A DNA stretch of 5,760 nt from Frankiales bacterium (GTDB taxonomy: Bacteria > Actinomycetota > Actinomycetes > Mycobacteriales > SCTD01), in the NCBI GenBank assembly GCA_025965755.1, contig JAOPWI010000319.1, forward strand, positions 1 through 5,760, read 5' to 3'. The notes under the pieces are model-generated. The model searched no databases, was not told where the DNA came from, and worked only from the letters and a program-made list of their open reading frames with translations. The translations under genes were made by a program, and so were the position numbers. Below, one piece after another: positions 1 through 5,374 of the stretch. Position 1 is the stretch's first letter. Every line of letters begins with the position of its first letter.

Positions 1-1499
1 GCGGCCGTCCCGCGGGAACGCCGAGCGGTGCTCCCCGGTCCGATGGGCGACCGCCGACGGGCGACCGGCGACCGCCGGCCGGCCGTGGCGGGGGCGCGTC
101 CCGTCCGGAGCGCAGTGGCCGATCCTCGCCGGAGCAGGACCGCGAGCGGCTGGCTGACCGGGCGTACGACCCGCGTCGCGAGCAGCGGCGCCAGCTGGCC
201 CGGGTTCCGGTGCCGGAGGGCGTGGACCCGCGCGACCTTGACCCCGAGGTGCGGCAGGACCTGCGCACGCTGGCCAAGGACACCGCCGACCTCACCGCCC
301 AGCACCTGGTGATGACCGGCCGGCTCATCGACGACGACCCGGAGCAGGCCCTCGCCCACGCGCGCGCCGCCGGTGCGCTCGCCGGGCGGATCGGCATGGT
401 CCGCGAGGCCGTCGGGCTCGCGGCGTACTCGGCCGGCGAGTGGGCCGAGGCTCTGTCCGAACTGCGTGCTGCCCGCCGGATCACCGGCCGGGCGGACCAC
501 CTGCCCGTCATGGCGGACAGCGAACGGGCGCTCGGGCGTCCGGAGCGCGCGCTCGCCTGCTACGACGACCCCGACGTCGGCAAGCTCGAGCAGTCGATCC
601 GCGTGGAGCTGGCCATCGTCGTGGCAGGAGCCCGCCGGGACATGGGCCAGGCGGACGCCGCCGTCCTCCTGCTGCAGGGTCCGGCCCGGGCCACCACGGC
701 GAAGCGTCCGTGGGCGGCGCGCCTGTGGTACGCGTACGCCGACGGCCTGCTGGACGCCGGTCGCGGCGAGGAGGCTCGCGAGTGGTTCGCCAAGGCCGCC
801 GAGCACGACGGCCAGGGCGAGACGGACGCGTTGGAGCGCCTGCTCGAGCTGGACGGGGTGGTCATCGAGGACCTGCTGGACGACGACGAGGACAGCGCCG
901 AGGGGTCCTGGTCGGTGGACTCGGGCACATCGCCCGAGGGCGTCGAGCCGCCGCAGGATGCCGAGGTGGCCGCGCCCCTGCTCGACCAGCCGGAGCCGGA
1001 GCGCCCCGCGACCAGCGCTGCGCCGTCCGCAGACGAGCCGGCGGACGAGGCTTTGGCGTCGCTGCGGCCCGAGCAGACCCGGCAGGACGCAGAGCCGTCG
1101 CGCGAGCCCGGAGGCGTCGAGGACCTGCTGCTGGACGGCCCGGACGCGGTGGAGGAGCCCGCGCCGTACAGCCCGTTTCGGGCCGAGCCAGCACCGGAGG
1201 TCGCCACCGTCGCGCCGGTGATCGAGCCCGGGCGGGTCGGCGGCGTGCCGTTCGCCGCGACCGAGCAGGAGGAGCACGTGCCGGTGCCACCTCGCACCGC
1301 GGTGCCCGGGCTCGCGTTCGTGGCGGCCGAGGACGCCGAGGATGCCCAGCCGGACGCCTTCGAGCCGGAGCTGAGCGAGCCGGAGCTGAGCGAGCCGGAC
1401 GCCTTCGAGCCGGACGCCTTCGAGCCGGAGCAGGGCGAGCCGGAGCTGAGCGAGCCGGACGAGAGCGAGCAGGGCAGCCTGTTCGACGCGCCGGAGTGA
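1..1499 (+). CDS. TPR-like helical protein with basic N-terminus and long acidic repeat tail (5' end outside window)
   Basis: The reading frame is open from the left edge (first complete codon at 3) to the TGA at 1497-1499, giving at least 498 residues. The only in-window GTG before the conserved core, at 210, has no Shine-Dalgarno sequence, and the codons before it keep a G/C-rich third position, so the true start probably lies upstream. Three parts are visible. First comes a disordered, Arg/Gly/Pro-rich stretch (codons 3-209, about 17 Arg in 68 residues). Next is an alpha-helical core (about 210-860) with paired-helix TPR-like segments such as GRPERALACYDD and AGRGEEAREWFAKAAEHD. Last is an acidic Glu/Asp/Pro/Ala-rich tail (about 860-1496). 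The core resembles, from memory, a conserved actinobacterial TPR protein near tyrS and tlyA (possibly Rv1691-like). TPR cores usually bind proteins; no catalytic motif is visible and the function is unknown. The frame is certain; the product name is a family-level recognition. Confidence 0.85.
   Translation, partial: GRPAGTPSGAPRSDGRPPTGDRRPPAGRGGGASRPERSGRSSPEQDRERLADRAYDPRREQRRQLARVPVPEGVDPRDLDPEVRQDLRTLAKDTADLTAQHLVMTGRLIDDDPEQALAHARAAGALAGRIGMVREAVGLAAYSAGEWAEALSELRAARRITGRADHLPVMADSERALGRPERALACYDDPDVGKLEQSIRVELAIVVAGARRDMGQADAAVLLLQGPARATTAKRPWAARLWYAYADGLLDAGRGEEAREWFAKAAEHDGQGETDALERLLELDGVVIEDLLDDDEDSAEGSWSVDSGTSPEGVEPPQDAEVAAPLLDQPEPERPATSAAPSADEPADEALASLRPEQTRQDAEPSREPGGVEDLLLDGPDAVEEPAPYSPFRAEPAPEVATVAPVIEPGRVGGVPFAATEQEEHVPVPPRTAVPGLAFVAAEDAEDAQPDAFEPELSEPELSEPDAFEPDAFEPEQGEPELSEPDESEQGSLFDAPE
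1350..1469 (+). repeat. Eight tandem 15-bp units encoding acidic pentapeptides
   Basis: Eight in-frame 15-bp units lie end to end near the 3' end of the first gene. In order they encode PDAFE, PELSE, PELSE, PDAFE, PDAFE, PEQGE, PELSE and PDESE. The consensus is P-[DE]-x-x-E. Three PDAFE units and three PELSE units are identical or nearly so at the DNA level, which suggests recent slippage or unequal recombination. The unit length is a multiple of three, so copy-number change would keep the frame. Confidence 0.92.
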
Positions 1500-1586
1500 C
1501 CTGACGGCCTGCCTGTCCACAGCCGGACGGTGGTCCCCAGCCTCACCGGCGGGTGCTCCCGCGCCGGGCCCGACGTCGCACGCTGA

Positions 1587-1610
1587 CCCGGGCCCCGCGC
1601 GGGGCCCGGG
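1587..1610. other. 24-bp perfect GC palindrome (hairpin) just upstream of the SSB-like gene
   Basis: The left arm CCCGGGCCCCGC (1587-1598) is followed directly by its exact reverse complement (1599-1610). As RNA it can form a 10-bp all-GC stem with a GCGC tetraloop. No T-run follows, so it is not a classical intrinsic terminator, though U-less hairpins have been proposed to act as terminators in actinobacteria. It ends 2 nt before the purine-rich ribosome binding site of the next gene, so it could instead affect translation of that gene. The palindrome is certain; its role is inferred. Confidence 0.7.
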
Positions 1611-1612
1611 GC

Positions 1613-1619
1613 GAGGAGG
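1613..1619 (+). promoter_or_regulatory. Ribosome binding site deciding the SSB-like start
   Basis: GAGGAGG lies 5 nt before the GTG at 1625. An earlier in-frame GTG at 1553 has no such site, and starting there would translate through the palindrome into an Arg-rich, non-conserved leader. The site therefore favours 1625 as the start. Confidence 0.75.
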
Positions 1620-1624
1620 CGGAC

Positions 1625-2056
1625 GTGGCGCAGGGAACGACGGGCGAGCCGCAGGTCGCCGCACACAATCAGGTGAGCCTCGTCGGGCGGATAGCGGCCC
1701 GCGCGCAGGAGCGGGAGCTGCCGAGCGGGGACCTGTTGTGCACCTGGCGGCTGGTGGTCGACCGGCCGCCGGCAGCACCCGGGCGGGCTGGCCCGGGCCG
1801 CCCCGTGACGGTGGACACGCTGGACTGCAGCGCCTGGTCGGCGCGGGTGCGGCGGACGGCGCGTGGCCTGCAGCCCGGTGACGTGGTCGCGGTCGAGGGT
1901 GCGCTGCGACGCCGCTTCTGGCGCGCCGGAGCGGCCGTCGCCAGCCGCTGTGAGGTCGAGGTGACGAGCGTGCGCCGGCTGGCCCGTGGCGCGCCCACCG
2001 CAGGCCGGCGGCAGGCGCCGGCGCGGGAGGGCGCCGATGCCCAGGGTCAGGTGTAG
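1625..2056 (+). CDS. SSB-like OB-fold single-stranded DNA-binding protein (paralogue without acidic tail)
   Basis: The product is 143 residues from the GTG at 1625 to the TAG at 2054-2056. The pattern of bacterial single-stranded DNA-binding proteins is visible: strand 1 NQVSLVGRIAAR (about 15-26), a strand with CTWRLVVDRPP (39-49), then LDCSAWSARVRRTARGLQPGDVVAVEGALRR (66-96), where W71 and the GD-VVAVEG turn match the usual W-x-x-x-A...KG-x-x-v-x-v-e-G motif, followed by FWR (98-100). After the OB fold (about residue 120) only a short Arg/Ala-rich tail remains. It ends in AQGQV, not the acidic D-D-x-I-P-F tip that replicative SSB uses to recruit partners, and the fold is interrupted by a Pro/Gly/Arg loop (48-60). 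It is probably an accessory SSB paralogue and not the replicative ssb, which usually sits with rpsF and rpsR. It converges on the DUF1015 gene, overlapping by 10 bp. Confidence 0.8.
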   Translation: MAQGTTGEPQVAAHNQVSLVGRIAARAQERELPSGDLLCTWRLVVDRPPAAPGRAGPGRPVTVDTLDCSAWSARVRRTARGLQPGDVVAVEGALRRRFWRAGAAVASRCEVEVTSVRRLARGAPTAGRRQAPAREGADAQGQV

Positions 2057-3396
2057 GGGCGGATGACCAGGCCGGTCCGCGGCTTGGGGGTGAACAGGGT
2101 GGACTTGCGTGGCATGCGCTCGCCGGCCCCGGCAACCCGGGTGACGGCGGTGACCGGGGTGGCGTTGAGCAGCACGGCCGTGCCAGCGGTGGCCGCGGCC
2201 CGGGACAGCGCGCCGGCGACGTCGTGCTCGTAGGTGACCGTCTCGACGGTGTCCGGCAGGTTCCACAGCGTTTCGACGACGTAGCGGTGCAGCACGCTGA
2301 CGTCGAGCGCCCGCCAGGCCGCGGACCGTTCGGCCGGCATGGCCGCCTCCAGCTGCGCGGCGTCGGGCTGGGAGAGCAGGCGCAGAACGCGGCCGTCTCC
2401 GGAGGCCAGCAGGAAGGCGGCACCGTCCTGGCCGGCTCGGGCCAGCTCGGCGAGCGCCCCGTCCAGGGGCTGACCGTCGAGGGTCCGCACGGCCAGGCCC
2501 GCCGCGGCGGCGTCGGCGAGCCCGACCGCGTCCCGCCCCGGGACGACACGGTGAATGGGGTGGACCTGCGGCCCGAAGGCCGTGGCGTCGACGAGGAACG
2601 TCAGGCCGCGGTCCCACGGCCCGGCGCCGGCGCCCGCCTGGTGCCGCTCGGCCTGGCGGCGCAGATAGGTCGCGTAGCGGTGGTGGCCGTCGGCGATCAC
2701 CGCGGTCCGGTCATGCAGGTCCCGCGCCACCTCGGCCAGCAGCTCGGGCGCCGTGAGCGCCCAGAGCCGGTGCCGAAGGCCGTCCGGCAGGAGCACGTCC
2801 AGCAGGGGCTCCCGCGCGTCGACGTCGGCGACGGCGCGGCTGGCGGCCCCGCCCCCGTCGTAGACCAGAAAGATCGGTTCCAGGTCGGCCTCGACCGCCG
2901 TGTACAGAGCCAGCCGGTCCGCGACCGGGCCCTTCATCGTGTCCTCGTGCGGCAGCACGATGCCGTCCTCGGCCGGACTGAGTGCCAGCGCGCCGACCAG
3001 CCCGCGCTGCGCCGCACCGGTGACCGGGTCGGCCTGCTCGTACACGTAGAGGGCCGGTGCGGGATCCAGCGCCAGCACGCCGCTGGCGCGCCACTGTCGC
3101 AACGTGGCCGCGGCGCGCTGGTAGCGGTCCTGCGCCTGCTCCCCGTCGCGTGGGAGGATGAGCCGTACCACGTTGGTCGGGTCCGCTGCCTCCAGCGCCG
3201 CCACGCCCCGGTCGTCGATGACGTCGTAGGGCGGGGAGGTCAGGAACGGCAGCCGCTCGACGGGCGCGGTGAAGCGCAGCGCCCGGAACGGATCCAAGAC
3301 CAGGCCCGCGGGCCGGGACACCGAGGAAGGGAGCACACCCGGAGGACCGACCGGGTCACGAGCGTCCGGAGCGGCAGAGTCCGATCCGGAGGTCAT
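2047..3396 (-). CDS. DUF1015 family protein
   Basis: The product is 449 residues from the ATG at 3396 to the TGA at 2049-2047, a normal length for the family. After a non-conserved leader of about 33 residues come the family signatures: LDPFRALRF (34-42), SPPYDVI (54-60), NVVRLILP (75-82), LYVYEQ (116-121), RGLVGAL (131-137), VLPHEDT (147-153), ADGHHRYATY (235-244), HPIHRVV (279-285) and a C-terminal MPRKSTLFTPKPRTGLVIRP segment. No signal peptide or membrane segment is seen, so it is likely cytosolic. The biochemical function is not firmly known. The DGHHR motif recalls ParB/Srx-fold free-serine kinases such as archaeal SerK, and in other phyla DUF1015 genes often lie near serine biosynthesis genes, so a serine kinase-like activity is a reasonable guess, though no serine gene is present here. 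It is transcribed divergently from the TPR-phosphatase pair. The family assignment is secure; the function is not. Confidence 0.92.
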   Translation of the reverse strand: MTSGSDSAAPDARDPVGPPGVLPSSVSRPAGLVLDPFRALRFTAPVERLPFLTSPPYDVIDDRGVAALEAADPTNVVRLILPRDGEQAQDRYQRAAATLRQWRASGVLALDPAPALYVYEQADPVTGAAQRGLVGALALSPAEDGIVLPHEDTMKGPVADRLALYTAVEADLEPIFLVYDGGGAASRAVADVDAREPLLDVLLPDGLRHRLWALTAPELLAEVARDLHDRTAVIADGHHRYATYLRRQAERHQAGAGAGPWDRGLTFLVDATAFGPQVHPIHRVVPGRDAVGLADAAAAGLAVRTLDGQPLDGALAELARAGQDGAAFLLASGDGRVLRLLSQPDAAQLEAAMPAERSAAWRALDVSVLHRYVVETLWNLPDTVETVTYEHDVAGALSRAAATAGTAVLLNATPVTAVTRVAGAGERMPRKSTLFTPKPRTGLVIRPYT

Positions 3397-3402
3397 GGGC
3401 GC

Positions 3403-3408
3403 AGACTA
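3403..3408 (-). promoter_or_regulatory. Probable -10 element for a leaderless DUF1015 transcript
   Basis: Read on the minus strand, TAGTCT fits the actinobacterial -10 pattern TANNNT and ends 6 nt before the ATG at 3396. Transcription would therefore begin at about the A of the start codon. No Shine-Dalgarno sequence precedes this ATG, which agrees with leaderless translation. No good -35 hexamer is visible at 16-18 bp upstream. Confidence 0.4.
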
Positions 3409-3450
3409 GAGGTGCGTCCTCGCCGCCGGATCCACGGCGCGAGGGCCGAC

Positions 3451-3459
3451 GAGGAGGAG
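3451..3459 (+). promoter_or_regulatory. Ribosome binding site of the three-TPR gene
   Basis: GAGGAGGAG lies 5 nt before the GTG at 3465. It is the best site in the 68-bp divergent gap and fixes the start of the small TPR gene. Confidence 0.75.
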
Positions 3460-3464
3460 CGCGC

Positions 3465-3944
3465 GTGGGAGACAGCCGGTACGACCCCCGTTACGATCCG
3501 CGGGCCCCCGAGGAGGAGAAGCCCCGGCCGTACGCGGACATGCCTCCGCCGCCGGCCGACGTCCTGCCCTCAGGCGAGCTCTACGACTGGTACGTGCGCG
3601 GGGTGGACCTGCTCGAGAACGGTGACGCCAACGCGGCCGTGCAGCTGCTGAGCCACACCGCCAGCGCTGAGCCGGAGTCGCGCTCGGTGCGCGAGGCCCT
3701 GGCGCGCGCGCAGTTCGACGTCGGCATGTACGAGGAGGCTCGCGCCAACTTCGAGTGGATCATCTCCGTGAACCCGGCCGACGACTACGCCCAGTTCGGC
3801 CTCGGCCTGGCTGCGACCAAGCTCGGGGACCTGGCCGCGGCCGTGGAGCACCTCGCGCTGGCCGCGGCGATGCGCCCGGACATCGGCTACTACAGCACCG
3901 CCCTGCGCGGTGCTCGGGCGGCGCTGACCGCGGCCCGTCGTTGA
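3465..3944 (+). CDS. Small tetratricopeptide repeat protein
   Basis: The product is 159 residues from the GTG at 3465 to the TGA at 3942-3944. A disordered, charged N-terminus (1-35) contains a duplicated RYDP motif and a PPPP run. Three consecutive TPR units follow: about 40-72 (YDWYVRGVDLLENGDANAAV), 73-106 (VREALARAQFDVGMYEEAR) and 107-140 (AQFGLGLAATKLGDLAAAVE). Each has the usual small residue and Tyr/Phe/Leu pattern and ends at a Pro or Asp turn (EPES, NPAD, RPDI). There is no signal peptide or membrane segment, so it is probably a cytosolic protein-protein adaptor. It lies 7 nt upstream of the HAD-IIA phosphatase gene and the two are likely co-transcribed, so the phosphatase or a shared partner is a candidate ligand. 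From memory, actinobacteria widely conserve this TPR-phosphatase pair near tlyA. The specific role is unknown. Confidence 0.9.
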   Translation: MGDSRYDPRYDPRAPEEEKPRPYADMPPPPADVLPSGELYDWYVRGVDLLENGDANAAVQLLSHTASAEPESRSVREALARAQFDVGMYEEARANFEWIISVNPADDYAQFGLGLAATKLGDLAAAVEHLALAAAMRPDIGYYSTALRGARAALTAARR

Positions 3945-3951
3945 CCCGCCG

Positions 3952-4926
3952 GTGAGCGCCCCTGCCCGCGGGCAGGGGCTCGGATGGTGCGACGAGCCGC
4001 TGTGCTCGGCCTACGACGCGGCCCTGTACGACCTGGACGGTGTGCTGTACCTCGGGACCGAGGTGGTCGAGCACGCGGCGCAGGGCGTGGCGGCGGCGGT
4101 CGAGGCCGGAATGCGGGCCGCCTTCGTGACGAACAACGCCAGCCGCCGGACCGCGGTGGTCGCGGCGCACCTGACCGAGCTGGGCATCCCGGCACGCGCC
4201 GAGGACGTGGTGACCTCGGCGCAGGTGGCGGCCCGCCGGCTGGCCGAGCAGCTGCCGCCAGGCGCACCGGTGCTGGTGGTGGGCACGGAGGCGCTGGCGG
4301 AGGAGATCGCGGCGGCCGGGCTGCGGCCGGTCCGGTCGGCGCAGGAGCGGCCGGTGGGCGTGGCCCAGGGCCTGGCGCCGGAGACGGCCTGGACCGACCT
4401 GGCGGAAGCCGCGGTGGCCATCAACGCCGGCGCCGTCTGGGTCACGGGCAACGTCGACAGCACCTACCCGACGCCTCGAGGGAACCTCCCCGGCAACGGG
4501 GCAATGGTGGCGGCGCTGGAGCTCGCGACCGGGCGTACGCCCGAGGTCACCGGCAAGCCGCAGCCCACGCTCCAGCGCGAGTCGGCCAGCAGGCTGGGTG
4601 CCCGGCGGCCTCTGGTCGTCGGCGACCGGCTCGACAGCGACGTGCTGGGCGCGGTGCGGGCCGGCTTCGACAGCCTGCTGGTCCTGACCGGCGTCGTGGA
4701 CCGCGAGCACCTGCTGGCCGCGCCCGCCGGGAGCCGGCCGACGTATGTCGCGGCCGACCTGCGCGCGCTGCTCCGGCCGCAGCCTGCCGTGGTGTTCGAC
4801 GGCGACCGGGCGCGCTGCGCCGACGCTGTCGCGACGTGGAACGGCGGGGAGCTGTCGGTGCAGGGCAGCGGTGATGACGCGCTGCGGGCGGCGTGCGCGC
4901 TCGCCTGGGCCCGGGCCGACGCCTAG
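3952..4926 (+). CDS. HAD-IIA family phosphatase, probable glycerol-3-phosphate phosphatase (NagD/Rv1692-like)
   Basis: The product is 324 residues. All HAD motifs are present: motif I YDLDGVLYLG with nucleophile D27 and acid/base D29, motif II VTNNASR with T60, motif III lysine K202 in VTGKPQPTL, and motif IV GDRLDSD with D225 and D230 for magnesium. The long insert between motifs II and III is the C2-type cap that defines subfamily IIA (NagD, pyridoxal- and glycol-phosphate phosphatases). The core ends near residue 274, and a further 50 or so residues (to WARADA) form a C-terminal extension that I recall in actinobacterial homologues, including M. tuberculosis Rv1692, reported to be a glycerol-3-phosphate phosphatase in lipid polar-head recycling. 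That substrate is inferred by similarity. The GTG at 3952 has no Shine-Dalgarno sequence and lies 7 nt after the TPR stop, so translational coupling is likely. No downstream in-frame ATG, GTG or TTG comes before motif I. An ATG at 3984 is out of frame. Confidence 0.92.
   Translation: MSAPARGQGLGWCDEPLCSAYDAALYDLDGVLYLGTEVVEHAAQGVAAAVEAGMRAAFVTNNASRRTAVVAAHLTELGIPARAEDVVTSAQVAARRLAEQLPPGAPVLVVGTEALAEEIAAAGLRPVRSAQERPVGVAQGLAPETAWTDLAEAAVAINAGAVWVTGNVDSTYPTPRGNLPGNGAMVAALELATGRTPEVTGKPQPTLQRESASRLGARRPLVVGDRLDSDVLGAVRAGFDSLLVLTGVVDREHLLAAPAGSRPTYVAADLRALLRPQPAVVFDGDRARCADAVATWNGGELSVQGSGDDALRAACALAWARADA
3958..3979. other. 22-bp perfect GC palindrome inside the first codons of the phosphatase gene
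   Basis: GCCCCTGCCCG (3958-3968) is followed directly by its exact reverse complement (3969-3979). As RNA it would form a GC hairpin of about 9 bp with a 4-nt loop, starting 3 nt after the GTG start codon and covering roughly codons 3-10 (APARGQGL). These residues are outside the conserved HAD core. No T-run follows. It may attenuate, process or limit translation between the TPR and phosphatase genes; that role is inferred from position only. Confidence 0.65.
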
Positions 4927-5261
4927 AGCAGGCTGCGCAGCTTCAGCAGGTCCAGCACGCTCGCCTCCACCTTGAGCCGGCCGGTGGCCCAGGCGGTCGG
5001 GACGGCGAGGCGGCCCTGGGCCAGGGCCAGCAGGTCGTCGCTGGCCACGCGCAGGCGCACCTGCGCCTTCGCGGCGGGCTCGCGGTGGACGTCGGACAGG
5101 CCGTGCTCGCTGAGCCGGGCCGCGTACACGACCTGCAGGTCGGTGACCCGGCAGGACACGGTGCGCTCGACGGCGTAGCGGCTGCGCAGCTCCGGGTCCA
5201 GGCCGGCGACCTGGTCGACGACCCCCCGTACGGCGGCGTCGACCTCGTCCAAGGTCGCCAC
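4923..5261 (-). CDS. Small SCP2 (sterol carrier protein)-like domain protein
   Basis: The product is 112 residues from the GTG at 5261 to the TAG at 4925-4923. It is a single domain with an alternating helix-strand pattern: an N-terminal helix (VDAAVRGVVDQVAGLDPE), strands around RTVSCRVTDLQVVYAARL and AKAQVRLRVASDDLLALAQG, then a C-terminal helix with VPTAWATGRLKVEASVLDLLKL. The segment S-D-D-L-L-A-L-A-x-G followed by A-x-x-x-G-x-L-K-V-x-G/A resembles the lipid-pocket end of SCP2 domains. The family is known for binding hydrophobic ligands, but the ligand here is unknown. A second in-frame GTG lies at 5267 with GGAGG 8 nt upstream. I prefer 5261 because GGGAGG lies 5 nt before it, the same spacing as two neighbouring genes, and because the protein then begins V-A-T-L-D-E, as I recall for homologues. 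It converges on the phosphatase gene, and the two TAG stops share CTAG. Confidence 0.85.
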   Translation of the reverse strand: MATLDEVDAAVRGVVDQVAGLDPELRSRYAVERTVSCRVTDLQVVYAARLSEHGLSDVHREPAAKAQVRLRVASDDLLALAQGRLAVPTAWATGRLKVEASVLDLLKLRSLL

Positions 5262-5288
5262 GCGCACCTCCCTCGCCTCCGGGCAGCG

Positions 5289-5304
5289 TTGACTGCGGCG
5301 TCAA
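5289..5304. promoter_or_regulatory. TTGAC-N6-GTCAA dyad in the divergent intergenic region
   Basis: TTGAC (5289-5293) and GTCAA (5300-5304) form a perfect 5-bp inverted repeat in the 113-bp gap between the SCP2-like and phasin-like genes. Each arm reads as a -35-like TTGAC on its own strand, so it may mark back-to-back promoters or an operator. No matching TANNNT lies 16-18 bp downstream on either strand. A lone TACCGT at 5336-5341 fits a -10 for the rightward gene but lacks a -35 at the right distance. Weakly supported. Confidence 0.3.
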
Positions 5305-5362
5305 GACGCTACCCGGCGACCGCCGACGCAAGCGGTACCGTCGGCACCCCTCGAGACCAGAC

Positions 5363-5367
5363 GGAGG
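5363..5367 (+). promoter_or_regulatory. Ribosome binding site of the phasin-like gene
   Basis: GGAGG lies 7 nt before the GTG at 5375, a standard spacing. It decides the start of the right-hand partial gene. Confidence 0.75.
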
Positions 5368-5374
5368 ACCAGAC

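Noticed and set aside
210..212. GTG as the true start of the first gene
   Set aside because: There is no ribosome binding site before it, the frame is open back to the window edge, and codon use upstream is coding-like.
1350..1469. CRISPR-like or mobile-element repeat
   Set aside because: The repeats are contiguous 15-bp coding units without spacers and keep the reading frame.
440..1504. A 354-codon plus-strand frame overlapping the first gene
   Set aside because: The product is almost entirely Arg, Gly and Ala, typical of a shifted frame in GC-rich DNA.
1553..1555. GTG as the start of the SSB-like gene
   Set aside because: It lacks a ribosome binding site and would place the palindrome inside the coding region; GTG 1625 has GAGGAGG at 5 nt.
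560..2617. A 685-codon open frame on the minus strand
   Set aside because: It runs antisense through the first two plus-strand genes and into DUF1015 in another frame. Its product is low-complexity Arg/Ser/Gly sequence with no family motif. Long antisense frames are expected at this GC content.
2224..3651. A 475-codon plus-strand open frame opposite DUF1015
   Set aside because: DUF1015 on the other strand carries all family motifs; this frame has none and crosses the divergent promoter region and the start of the TPR gene.
3984..4874. ATG-started frame inside the phosphatase gene
   Set aside because: It is out of frame with the HAD motifs and encodes Arg/Gly-rich low-complexity sequence.
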